From Alphaproteobacteria bacterium (GTDB lineage: Bacteria; Pseudomonadota; Alphaproteobacteria; UBA11222): a stretch of 5,820 nt of DNA. Positions within the stretch are counted from its first letter, which is position 1; every line of letters begins with the position of its first letter. The stretch covers positions 1 to 5,820 of the forward strand of contig DMKG01000220.1 of the NCBI GenBank assembly GCA_003454415.1, written 5' to 3'. Of this stretch, positions 1-5,820 are shown in pieces. The position numbers were made by a program, and so were the translations under genes. Under the pieces are notes generated by a model. The model saw only the letters and a program-made list of their open reading frames with translations. It was not told the origin of the DNA and searched no databases.

Positions 1-758
1 AGGGTGATCTTGCCTTCGCGGAAGTCATCCCCGATAGTTTTGCCAAAACTTGCCTGCGCGGCGGAATAATCCAGCGCGTCATCCACAAGCTGGAAGGCGA
101 TTCCCAGATTTTTGCCATAAGATTCCAGCGCTTCTTCTTCCGCTTTCGGGCGGCCAGCGATGACGGCGGCGGCCTGACAGGCAGCTGCAAACAGGGTCGC
201 GGTTTTGGCGGTGATAATGCGTAAATATGTATCTTCGGTCGTGGCGATATCTCCGGACCTTTCCAGTTGCAGCACCTCGCCCTCGACAATGACGCCCGCC
301 GCCTGGGATAAAATCTCCAATATGCGCAGACAGCCGATTTCAACCATGAGCTGAAAGGCCCGGCTTAACAGAAAATCCCCAACCAGAACGCTCGCGGAAT
401 TGCCCCATAACTCATTGGCGGTGGCGATGCCGCGGCGAAGACTGCTTTCATCCACCACATCGTCATGTAACAGGGTGGCGGTATGCAGAAATTCAACGCT
501 GCTGGCGAGGCGCACCTGGTGCTCGCCCTCATAACCGCACATTTTCATCGCAGCGAGGGTCAGCATCGGACGAAGGCGCTTGCCGCCGGACCGGATCAGA
601 TGTCCGGCCAGCTCGGGAATCATGTTCACCTGGCTCTGCATCCGCGAAAGGATGAACTCGTCCGTCTGCGCCATTTCTCCTGCGACCAATTCACGCAGGG
701 CGAGAAACGCCCGATTGGCGTCAGCTTCTTCCTCTCCGAATGCGACAACAACACCCAC
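1..758 (-). CDS. ispB: Long-chain trans-polyprenyl diphosphate synthase (octaprenyl type), 3' end outside window
   Basis: This enzyme would condense isopentenyl diphosphate units onto an allylic primer to build the long isoprenoid tail of ubiquinone, in the cytoplasm or at the inner membrane. Read on the minus strand, about 252 residues are present. They show GGKRLRP (about residues 58-64), the first Asp-rich motif in LLHDDVVDES (DDVVD about 99-103) followed by LRRG, GDFLLSRAF (about 127-135), the second Asp-rich motif DDALD (about 226-230), and GKTIGDDFREGK near the window edge. Family members are usually about 320-340 residues, so roughly 80 C-terminal residues lie outside. The residues four and five before the first Asp motif are small (Ala, Thr) rather than aromatic, which in this family goes with long products; the exact chain length is not readable. 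I chose the GTG at 758 because GGAGAG lies 6 bases upstream. An in-frame ATG at 800 adds 14 residues but has no visible Shine-Dalgarno. It is divergent from the methyltransferase gene. Confidence 0.93.
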   Translation of the reverse strand, partial: MGVVVAFGEEEADANRAFLALRELVAGEMAQTDEFILSRMQSQVNMIPELAGHLIRSGGKRLRPMLTLAAMKMCGYEGEHQVRLASSVEFLHTATLLHDDVVDESSLRRGIATANELWGNSASVLVGDFLLSRAFQLMVEIGCLRILEILSQAAGVIVEGEVLQLERSGDIATTEDTYLRIITAKTATLFAAACQAAAVIAGRPKAEEEALESYGKNLGIAFQLVDDALDYSAAQASFGKTIGDDFREGKIT

Positions 759-764
759 AATCTT

Positions 765-770
765 CTCTCC
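765..770 (-). promoter_or_regulatory. Ribosome binding site deciding the start of the polyprenyl synthase
   Basis: GGAGAG on the minus strand lies 6 bases before GTG (758-756). The alternative ATG (800-798) has no purine-rich match at a workable distance, and an in-frame TGA lies about 10 codons further upstream, so only these two starts are realistic. The site favours the shorter protein. Confidence 0.55.
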
Positions 771-1022
771 AGACTGTGCGGGGACTTGCAGTTGCTGCAT
801 CGAAAGCGGCGGTTTCGTACAGCAGTTTCAAATCCAGATCCACACGAGAATCAAAATTTACCAGTGACCTTTCGAATGCAAAATTCTTGGCTAGCCGCGG
901 CCGGCGCGAAAGTAGTTTGCGATCGGGGCGTCAGTAAGCCGAACCCGGTGCAATCTATCAGGATTTTGCCTTATGTAGAAGATGCTGCGGAATCTGTTTA
1001 GTGTTTGAGCGCAAGAATCCAG

Positions 1023-1027
1023 GGAGG
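1023..1027 (+). promoter_or_regulatory. Ribosome binding site deciding the start of the methyltransferase
   Basis: GGAGG lies 4 bases before the ATG at 1032. The same frame also opens with a TTG at 1005, which would add nine residues, but that start would place this strong site inside the coding sequence and has no comparable site of its own. The ATG is therefore preferred. Confidence 0.7.
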
Positions 1028-1031
1028 GCGC

Positions 1032-1790
1032 ATGCCAGGTCATGCCGGGGGCGAATTTACAGATGACGAGATGCTGGGGGGGCGGCTGCGGATCCTGCAG
1101 CCTGCAAAAGGTCACCGGGCCAGTATCGACGCCGTCCTGCTGGCGGCCGCCATTCCTGCGGCTCCGGGGGAACTGGCGCTGGAGGGGGGCGCGGGGGTTG
1201 GCACGGCAAGCCTCTGCCTGGCGCGGCGTGTGGCGGGTTTGAGCGTGGACGCCCTGGAAATTGACCCGGAACTGGCGGCCCTTGCCCAGGAAAATGCAGC
1301 CCGAAACGGATTGGGCGATGCGATAGAGGTTTTTTGCGGCGATATCAACAGCCCACCTTACCGGATCACCCCCAACCGCTATCATCATGTGTTCATCAAT
1401 CCTCCTTTTCTGAGGCCGGACCGGAATAATATTCCCCCGAACGCCGGACGGGCGGCGGCCCGTATGGAGGGCGGCGCCGGTCTGCGCGACTGGATCAAAT
1501 TCGCAGTGACCATGGCCCGGCCCTCCGGCTGCGTCACCCTCATACACAGGATGGACCGCCTGGACGATGTGCTGGCGGCTTTGAAGGGCCGGGCAGGGGG
1601 GTGCGTTATCTTCCCGCTTTGGCCTGGGGGCGGAAAACCGGCCAAACTCTTCCTGCTTCGCGCCTACAAAGGCAACGAGGCGCCGCTGACCCTCTTGCCC
1701 GGTCTGGTGCTGCATGAGACGGGGACCAAATATTCGCGGGCGGCGGAAGAGGTGCTGCGCCATGGCGGCGCATTGCATTTTGCTGGTTAG
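1032..1790 (+). CDS. TrmN6/YfiC-like SAM-dependent methyltransferase, probable tRNA adenine-N6 methyltransferase
   Basis: A 252-residue class I (Rossmann-fold) methyltransferase resembling the COG4123 group, whose E. coli member YfiC/TrmN6 methylates N6 of A37 in tRNA1(Val). Seen here: an N-terminal segment with LGGRLRILQPAKGHRASIDA (about 15-34), matching the family's conserved QP...G.R..iDavLL start; SAM-binding motif I as E-G-G-A-G-V-G (51-57); an acidic residue after strand 2 in ALEIDPE (about 74-80); GD (103-104); and the catalytic NPPF (123-126), the N-P-P-F/Y signature of enzymes that methylate exocyclic amino groups. The C-terminal part (about 140-252) completes the fold and ends in HFAG. 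The frame is intact, with several long G runs (1076-1082, 1184-1189, 1193-1197). It lies 73 bases upstream of glyQ on the same strand, so read-through into glyQS is possible. The tRNA target is inferred from the family; another nucleic acid or protein substrate cannot be excluded. Confidence 0.85.
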   Translation: MPGHAGGEFTDDEMLGGRLRILQPAKGHRASIDAVLLAAAIPAAPGELALEGGAGVGTASLCLARRVAGLSVDALEIDPELAALAQENAARNGLGDAIEVFCGDINSPPYRITPNRYHHVFINPPFLRPDRNNIPPNAGRAAARMEGGAGLRDWIKFAVTMARPSGCVTLIHRMDRLDDVLAALKGRAGGCVIFPLWPGGGKPAKLFLLRAYKGNEAPLTLLPGLVLHETGTKYSRAAEEVLRHGGALHFAG

Positions 1791-1863
1791 CCCTTTATTG
1801 AACACCTGTATGTAATCGAAGCGCGCAGGTCCGCTGCGGGTCATAATTACTACGGATTTGTTC
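1791..1863 (+). other. Gap between the methyltransferase and glyQ
   Basis: These 73 bases could carry a promoter or leader for glyQ-glyS-ppdK. A -10-like CATAAT is at 1842-1847, but no acceptable -35 sits at normal spacing and the resulting leader would be only about 10 bases. A short inverted repeat, ACCTG (1804-1808) with CAGGT (1826-1830), is too weak and lacks the T run of an intrinsic terminator. There is no sign of a T-box-like leader. Separate transcription of glyQ is therefore neither shown nor excluded. Confidence 0.35.
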
Positions 1864-2760
1864 ATGCCTCAGCCCAGTAACGACAGAATCGGCAAAGCCC
1901 TGCCGTTTCAGGAAATCATTTTCACACTGCAGAAATACTGGGCGGGCCAGGGCTGCGTGATTTTACAGCCCTATGACCTGGAAGTCGGGGCGGGAACCTC
2001 GCATCCGGCCACCACTTTGCGCGCGCTTGGCTCCAAACCCTGGAATGCGGCCTATGTGCAGCCCTCACGCCGCCCAAGTGATGGACGTTATGGGGAAAAC
2101 CCCAACCGCCTTCAGCATTATTACCAGTTTCAGGTAATTCTTAAACCCTCGCCGCTGGACATTCAGGAACTGTATCTGAAAAGCCTTTACGCCATCGGAA
2201 TCGATGCAGGGCTGCATGATATCCGTTTCGTGGAGGATGACTGGGAAAACCCTACTCTGGGGGCCTGGGGGCTGGGCTGGGAAGTATGGTGCGACGGTAT
2301 GGAGGTCAGCCAGTTCACCTATTTCCAGCAGGTGGGGGGATATGATTGCCGGCCGGTATCGGGCGAACTGACCTATGGTCTGGAGCGGCTGGCCCAATAT
2401 GTTCAGGGAAAAGACAGCGTCTATGAGCTTGACTTCAACGGACAGGGCGTTACCTATGGCGATGTCTTCCTGCAGAACGAGCGCGAGTTTTCCGCCTATA
2501 ATTTCGAATATGCCGGTACGGAAGCGCTGTTACGGCATTTCACCGACGCCGAAACCGAATGCCGCGCCCTGCTGGCGCGGGGTCTGGCGCTTCCGGCTTA
2601 TGACCAGATGCTGAAATCCAGCCATCTGTTCAATCTGCTGAATGCGCGCGGAGTGATCAGCGTGACCGAACGCGCAGCCTATATCGGACGGGTGCGGGCG
2701 CTCTCCAAGGGATGTGCGGGGGTCTGGCTGAAAAGCCAGGGTGAGGCGGCGGAGGATTAA
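1864..2760 (+). CDS. glyQ: Glycyl-tRNA synthetase alpha subunit
   Basis: This is the catalytic subunit of the bacterial heterotetrameric (alpha2beta2) class II glycyl-tRNA synthetase, which activates glycine with ATP and charges tRNA(Gly) in the cytoplasm. The 298 residues match the usual length of about 290-310. Seen here: the N-terminal [12 protein letters not shown] (about 15-26), [15 protein letters not shown] (31-45), the motif 2 region [19 protein letters not shown] (64-82) followed by [33 protein letters not shown] (128-147), and the class II motif 3 [13 protein letters not shown] (167-179). The C-terminal third is helical, with [12 protein letters not shown] (252-263). I chose the ATG at 1864; a TTG two codons earlier (1858) is also in frame. 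The Shine-Dalgarno is weak (GGA at 1854-1856, 7 bases before the ATG), in contrast to glyS and ppdK. The stop codon directly touches the glyS start. Confidence 0.98.
   Translation: MPQPSNDRIGKALPFQEIIFTLQKYWAGQGCVILQPYDLEVGAGTSHPATTLRALGSKPWNAAYVQPSRRPSDGRYGENPNRLQHYYQFQVILKPSPLDIQELYLKSLYAIGIDAGLHDIRFVEDDWENPTLGAWGLGWEVWCDGMEVSQFTYFQQVGGYDCRPVSGELTYGLERLAQYVQGKDSVYELDFNGQGVTYGDVFLQNEREFSAYNFEYAGTEALLRHFTDAETECRALLARGLALPAYDQMLKSSHLFNLLNARGVISVTERAAYIGRVRALSKGCAGVWLKSQGEAAED
2751..2755 (+). promoter_or_regulatory. glyS ribosome binding site inside the end of glyQ
   Basis: GGAGG lies within the last codons of glyQ, 5 bases before the GTG start of glyS at 2761. A ribosome finishing glyQ covers this site, so translation of the two subunits is probably coupled. 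Confidence 0.75.
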
Positions 2761-4827
2761 GTGGCTGAACTTCTGCTTGAACTGTTTTCCGAGGAAATCC
2801 CCGCCCGCATGCAAACGGGGGCGGCGGAGGATTTGCGCCGTCTGGTCAGTGAAGGTCTGCGCGCTGCGCAACTGCCTTTCGATCACCTGAAAACCTATGT
2901 CACGCCGCGCAGGCTGTGTCTGACCGCCACCGGCATTCCGGTCACACAGCCCCCCAGCCGGGAGGAACGCAAAGGCCCGCGTGTGGGTTCGCCGGACGCG
3001 GCGGTGAACGGCTTCCTGAAATCCACCGGACTCCGCCTGGACCAGCTAGAGGTGCGTGAGGCGGGAAAGGCGGAGTTTTATTTCGCCGTGATCGAGCGCG
3101 CGGGCAGGCCTTCCTCAGAGGTCATCGCAGAGATAATCGAAAAAACCGTGCGGGAGTTTCCCTGGCCCAAATCCATGCGATGGGGAAGCGGCAGCCTGCG
3201 CTGGGTGCGGCCGCTGCATTCCATTCTGTGCTGTTTTGACGGCCAGCCGCTGAACTTTGAAATTGATGGGGTGAAAGCGGGCGATAGCACGCGCGGGCAC
3301 CGTTTTATGGCGCCGGATATTATCCGTGTCCTGAATTTTGATGACTACAGGGCAGCGCTGGAAAAAGCCTGTGTCTGCCTCGATCCCGAAGCGCGCAAGG
3401 CGCGGATCCTGAAACAGGCGGAGGGCCTTGCGGCGAAACAGGGGCTGGAAATGCTTCCGGATGACGCATTGCTTTCCGAAGTGGCGGGGCTGAATGAATG
3501 GCCGGTCGCGCTGCTGGGTTCGTTCGATCCGGCTTATCTTGATGTCCCGCCGGAAGTTCTGCGGACCGCCATGCGGACCCATCAGAAATATTTCTCCCTG
3601 CGCGACGCCAGGACCGGAAATTTTGCGCCGTTTTTCATCATGGTGGCGAATATGATCGCGGCGGATGGCGGCGCCCAGATCGTTGCGGGCAATCAGCGGG
3701 TGTTGGCGGCGCGGCTGTCGGACGCCAAGTTTTTCTGGGATCAGGACCGCAAGCATCGTCTGGACAGCCGTCTGGATGGCCTGAAGGAAATGACGTTCCA
3801 CGATCGGCTGGGCAGCGTTCATGATAAGGTCATGCGCAACAGGACGCTGGCGGCGGCGCTGGTTCGCTATCTGCCCGGTTCTGAATCCGGTTCAGCCGGC
3901 GAAAGACTTGTTCAGGTCACGGAGCGTGCGGCGCTGCTGGCGAAATGTGATCTGCTCACGCAGATTGTGGGCGAGTTTCCCGAATTGCAGGGTGTGATGG
4001 GCCGTTATTACGCCCTGGCGGATGGCGAGGCGCCGGAGATCGCCATGGCGGTCGAGGAGCATTACTGGCATGCGGGTCTTGCCGGGGCCCGTGTTCCGTC
4101 CGCGCCGGTTTCCATCGCCGTTGCGCTGGCGGATAAAATCGACACGCTGATGCAGTTCTGGCGGATCGACGAAAAACCGACGGGTTCGAAAGATCCCTAC
4201 GCCTTGCGGCGCGCGGCGCTTGGCGTGATCCATCTGATCCTCGCCAATGGCGTTCGCCTGCCGCTTTCACCGCTTTTTCAGCAGCATCTGCCCCCTGCCC
4301 AGGCGGAGGATCTGCTTTCCTTCTTCGCCGACCGGCTGAAGCTGCATTTGCGTGGCGCAATTTCACACGATCTGGTGGATGCGGTATTTGCCCTGGGCGG
4401 GCAGGACGATCTTGTTCTACTGGAGAAACGCGCCACGGCGCTGCATGGTTTCGTGCAGTCGGCGGACGGAAAGAACCTGCTCGCCGCCTACCGGCGCGCA
4501 GTGAATATTCTCCGCATCGAAGAAAAGCGTGACGGCGTGAGCTATGATGCGGAAGTGAATCCCGCGCTGCTTCAGCAGCAGGAGGAACGCGCGCTATTGC
4601 AGCGGCTTGAAGAGGTGGAGCGGGAATCCGCATACGCCCTGAATGATGAGGATTTTATTGCCGCCATGGCTGCGATGGCCAGACTGCGCGCAACCGTTGA
4701 CGCCTTCTTTGAGAAGGTCACGGTGAACGCCGAGGATGCGAAACTGCGCGTTAACCGGCTCCTGTTACTGTCGCGCATCCGCAGGACGATGGACAGGATA
4801 GCTGACTTTTCTAAAATTGAAGGATAG
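2761..4827 (+). CDS. glyS: Glycyl-tRNA synthetase beta subunit
   Basis: The large subunit of alpha2beta2 glycyl-tRNA synthetase recognises and binds tRNA(Gly), including through a C-terminal anticodon-binding domain; it works only with the GlyQ subunit. The 688 residues match the typical length of about 690. The GTG start gives the canonical N-terminus MAELLLELFSEEIPARM. Further family features are YVTPRRLCL (46-54), KGPRVGSP (71-78), FPWPKSMRWG (133-142), FRWVRP-like LRWVRPLHS (146-154), MRTHQKYFSL (271-280), ARLSDAKFFWDQDR (317-330), VGEFPELQGVMGRYYALADG (403-422), PTGSKDPYALRRAALGV (473-489), and a C-terminal DALR-type anticodon-binding region ending LRVNRLLLLSRIRRTMDRIA (662-681) then DFSKIEG. 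No frameshift or missing block was seen. The gene follows glyQ with no spacer and ends 10 bases before ppdK, which supports a single operon. Confidence 0.98.
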   Translation: MAELLLELFSEEIPARMQTGAAEDLRRLVSEGLRAAQLPFDHLKTYVTPRRLCLTATGIPVTQPPSREERKGPRVGSPDAAVNGFLKSTGLRLDQLEVREAGKAEFYFAVIERAGRPSSEVIAEIIEKTVREFPWPKSMRWGSGSLRWVRPLHSILCCFDGQPLNFEIDGVKAGDSTRGHRFMAPDIIRVLNFDDYRAALEKACVCLDPEARKARILKQAEGLAAKQGLEMLPDDALLSEVAGLNEWPVALLGSFDPAYLDVPPEVLRTAMRTHQKYFSLRDARTGNFAPFFIMVANMIAADGGAQIVAGNQRVLAARLSDAKFFWDQDRKHRLDSRLDGLKEMTFHDRLGSVHDKVMRNRTLAAALVRYLPGSESGSAGERLVQVTERAALLAKCDLLTQIVGEFPELQGVMGRYYALADGEAPEIAMAVEEHYWHAGLAGARVPSAPVSIAVALADKIDTLMQFWRIDEKPTGSKDPYALRRAALGVIHLILANGVRLPLSPLFQQHLPPAQAEDLLSFFADRLKLHLRGAISHDLVDAVFALGGQDDLVLLEKRATALHGFVQSADGKNLLAAYRRAVNILRIEEKRDGVSYDAEVNPALLQQQEERALLQRLEEVERESAYALNDEDFIAAMAAMARLRATVDAFFEKVTVNAEDAKLRVNRLLLLSRIRRTMDRIADFSKIEG

Positions 4828-4833
4828 GAGGGG
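4826..4833 (+). promoter_or_regulatory. ppdK ribosome binding site overlapping the glyS stop
   Basis: AGGAGGGG begins within the glyS stop codon TAG (4825-4827) and lies 4 bases before the ATG at 4838. It is the strongest Shine-Dalgarno in the window. The overlap with the stop suggests that ribosomes leaving glyS can restart on ppdK. Confidence 0.8.
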
Positions 4834-4837
4834 CGAA

Positions 4838-5820
4838 ATGAACATTGCCGCCCAGAAACCGAAATGGGTTTACAGTTTTGGCGCCGGCGCCGCGGAAGGC
4901 GAGGCCGGGCTGCGCAATCTGCTTGGCGGCAAAGGCGCCAATCTTGCGGAGATGAGCAATCTTGGACTGCCCGTGCCGCCAGGCTTCACTCTCACCACTG
5001 AAGTCTGCGCCGCCTATTACGCCAATCACAAGAAATACCCTGACGGGCTGGAGGCGCAGGTCGAAGCCGCACTGGCGCAAGTGTCGGCGCAAGTCGGAAG
5101 GCGGTTTGGCGATCCTGCAAAACCGCTGCTGCTTTCGGTCCGTTCCGGCGCGCGCGCATCCATGCCCGGCATGATGGACACGGTGTTGAATCTGGGCCTT
5201 AACGATGTGACGGTTGCGGGCCTGGCTGCGGAATCGGGTGACGAGCGCTTCGCCTATGACAGTTACCGCCGGTTCATACACATGTATTGCGACGTGGTGC
5301 TGGGGGTGGAGCATCATCTGTTCGAAGACGCCCTGGGGGATTTCAAGCACGGGCTGGGCGTTGCGCTGGATACGGATCTGAGTGCGGACGATCTGCGCGA
5401 ACTGACCGGGATCTACAAGGAAATCGTCAACAGGGAGCTGGATGAGCCCTTTCCGCAGGATGTGAACGCCCAGCTCTGGGGCGCCATCGGCGCGGTGTTC
5501 GGTTCCTGGGAATCGGCGCGCGCCCGGACCTACCGCGCCATTCATGGCATTCCCGACGACTGGGGAACGGCGGTGAATGTGCAGGCCATGGTTTTCGGAA
5601 ATATGGGTAATGACTGCGCCACAGGGGTCGCCTTCACACGCAATCCTTCCACAGGGGAAAACGAATTTTACGGCGAATATCTGGTCAACGCCCAGGGCGA
5701 AGACGTGGTGGCGGGCATCCGCACCCCGCAATATCTGACCCGGGCCGCGCGCCTTGCCGCACAGGATGACAAGCCATCCCTGGAAGAAACCATGCCGGCG
5801 CTCTTCCGCGAACTGTGCGA
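4838..5820 (+). CDS. ppdK: Pyruvate phosphate dikinase, N-terminal part, 3' end outside window
   Basis: The enzyme reversibly converts pyruvate, ATP and phosphate to phosphoenolpyruvate, AMP and diphosphate, linking glycolysis and gluconeogenesis in the cytoplasm. The 327 residues visible form the N-terminal nucleotide-binding (ATP-grasp-like) region. Seen here: WVYSFG (10-15), LLGGKGANLAEMSNLGLPVP (28-47) with the nucleotide-contacting Lys in GGKG, PPGFTLTTEVC (47-57), LLLSVRSGARASMPGMMDTV (97-116) with the conserved Arg in SVRSGA, YDSYRRFIHMY (140-150), GSWESARARTYR (222-233), GNMGNDCATGVAFTRNPSTG (254-273), and EYLVNAQGEDVVAGIRTP (280-297). The SMPGMMDTVLNLGLN segment points to PPDK rather than phosphoenolpyruvate synthase. 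Full-length enzymes have about 880-900 residues, so the central phosphohistidine domain and C-terminal PEP/pyruvate-binding barrel lie beyond the edge. The gene sits 10 bases after glyS, so it is probably co-transcribed with glyQS. Confidence 0.97.
   Translation, partial: MNIAAQKPKWVYSFGAGAAEGEAGLRNLLGGKGANLAEMSNLGLPVPPGFTLTTEVCAAYYANHKKYPDGLEAQVEAALAQVSAQVGRRFGDPAKPLLLSVRSGARASMPGMMDTVLNLGLNDVTVAGLAAESGDERFAYDSYRRFIHMYCDVVLGVEHHLFEDALGDFKHGLGVALDTDLSADDLRELTGIYKEIVNRELDEPFPQDVNAQLWGAIGAVFGSWESARARTYRAIHGIPDDWGTAVNVQAMVFGNMGNDCATGVAFTRNPSTGENEFYGEYLVNAQGEDVVAGIRTPQYLTRAARLAAQDDKPSLEETMPALFRELC

Larger units (their letters stand above)
759..1031. other. Divergent intergenic region without a recognisable gene
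   Basis: This stretch separates the polyprenyl synthase (minus) from the methyltransferase (plus) and must hold the promoter of at least the former. The part at about 841-890 is AT-richer than the flanking genes, as promoters often are. The three plus-strand frames of 801-1031 gave no credible protein: the open one is the antisense tail of the polyprenyl synthase, and the others hit stops quickly. No tRNA-like fold or strong hairpin followed by a T run was seen. A short GC-rich block at 889-908 contains the palindromes GGCTAGCC and CCGCGG. No -35/-10 pair matched the consensus well enough to annotate. Confidence 0.6.

Noticed and set aside
853..881. Possible promoter for the polyprenyl synthase: minus-strand TTGCAT (881-876) with TAAATT (860-855) or AATTTT (858-853)
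   Set aside because: Spacing is 15 or 17 bases and each hexamer matches the consensus at only 3-4 of 6 positions, which is expected by chance in an AT-richer stretch.
483..1001. A 172-codon plus-strand open frame over the 5' end of the polyprenyl synthase and the intergenic region
   Set aside because: Most of it is antisense to conserved polyprenyl synthase motifs. I read the part beyond 801 for a small conserved gene between the two divergent genes and found nothing recognisable.
1181..1201. Motif I of the methyltransferase reading E-G-G rather than the more common E-L-G as a sign of an inactive enzyme
   Set aside because: The middle position of E-x-G-x-G-x-G is variable in class I methyltransferases and NPPF is intact, so activity is expected.
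1804..1830. Inverted repeat ACCTG / CAGGT after the methyltransferase stop as a terminator
   Set aside because: The stem is only 5 base pairs with a 17-base loop and is not followed by a T run.
1842..1847. CATAAT as the -10 of a glyQ promoter
   Set aside because: No -35-like sequence at 16-18 bases upstream, and the implied leader would be only about 10 bases.
891..1865. A 324-codon open frame on the minus strand antisense to the methyltransferase and reaching into both gaps
   Set aside because: It lies opposite a gene with clear family motifs, its translation is rich in Arg, Gln and Pro with no recognisable domain, and such antisense frames are common in GC-rich DNA.
4811..5731. A 306-codon open frame on the minus strand antisense to ppdK
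   Set aside because: The opposite strand encodes unmistakable PPDK motifs throughout; the antisense translation has no family features.

Overview
The window reads as an ordinary housekeeping stretch of a bacterial chromosome, most likely from an alphaproteobacterium. The sequence supports this through a moderately high GC content, strong Shine-Dalgarno sequences, a two-subunit glycyl-tRNA synthetase (glyQ/glyS) followed directly by pyruvate phosphate dikinase (ppdK), and a long-chain polyprenyl diphosphate synthase next to a TrmN6-like methyltransferase. From general knowledge, this neighbourhood is familiar in alphaproteobacteria. The genus cannot be fixed from the sequence alone. I see no mobile element, CRISPR array, rRNA or tRNA gene.

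Layout: (1) 1-758, minus strand: the N-terminal three quarters of a trans-polyprenyl diphosphate synthase (ispB type), running off the left edge. It would make the isoprenoid side chain of ubiquinone. (2) 759-1031: a divergent intergenic region in which I find no gene and no convincing promoter. (3) 1032-1790, plus: a class I SAM-dependent methyltransferase of the TrmN6/YfiC group, a probable tRNA adenine-N6 methyltransferase. (4) 1791-1863: a 73-base gap. (5) 1864-2760 and 2761-4827, plus: glyQ and glyS, directly abutting with no base between stop and start. (6) 4838-5820 and beyond, plus: the N-terminal part of ppdK, 10 bases after glyS and cut by the right edge.

The plus-strand genes glyQ-glyS-ppdK are almost certainly one operon, and the methyltransferase may share it. 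Three of the four plus-strand genes serve translation (tRNA modification and charging with glycine), while ppdK interconverts pyruvate and phosphoenolpyruvate. All reading frames are intact and the proteins have normal lengths and conserved motifs. I did not find a previously undescribed system here; the findings are modest points about gene junctions, start sites and composition.
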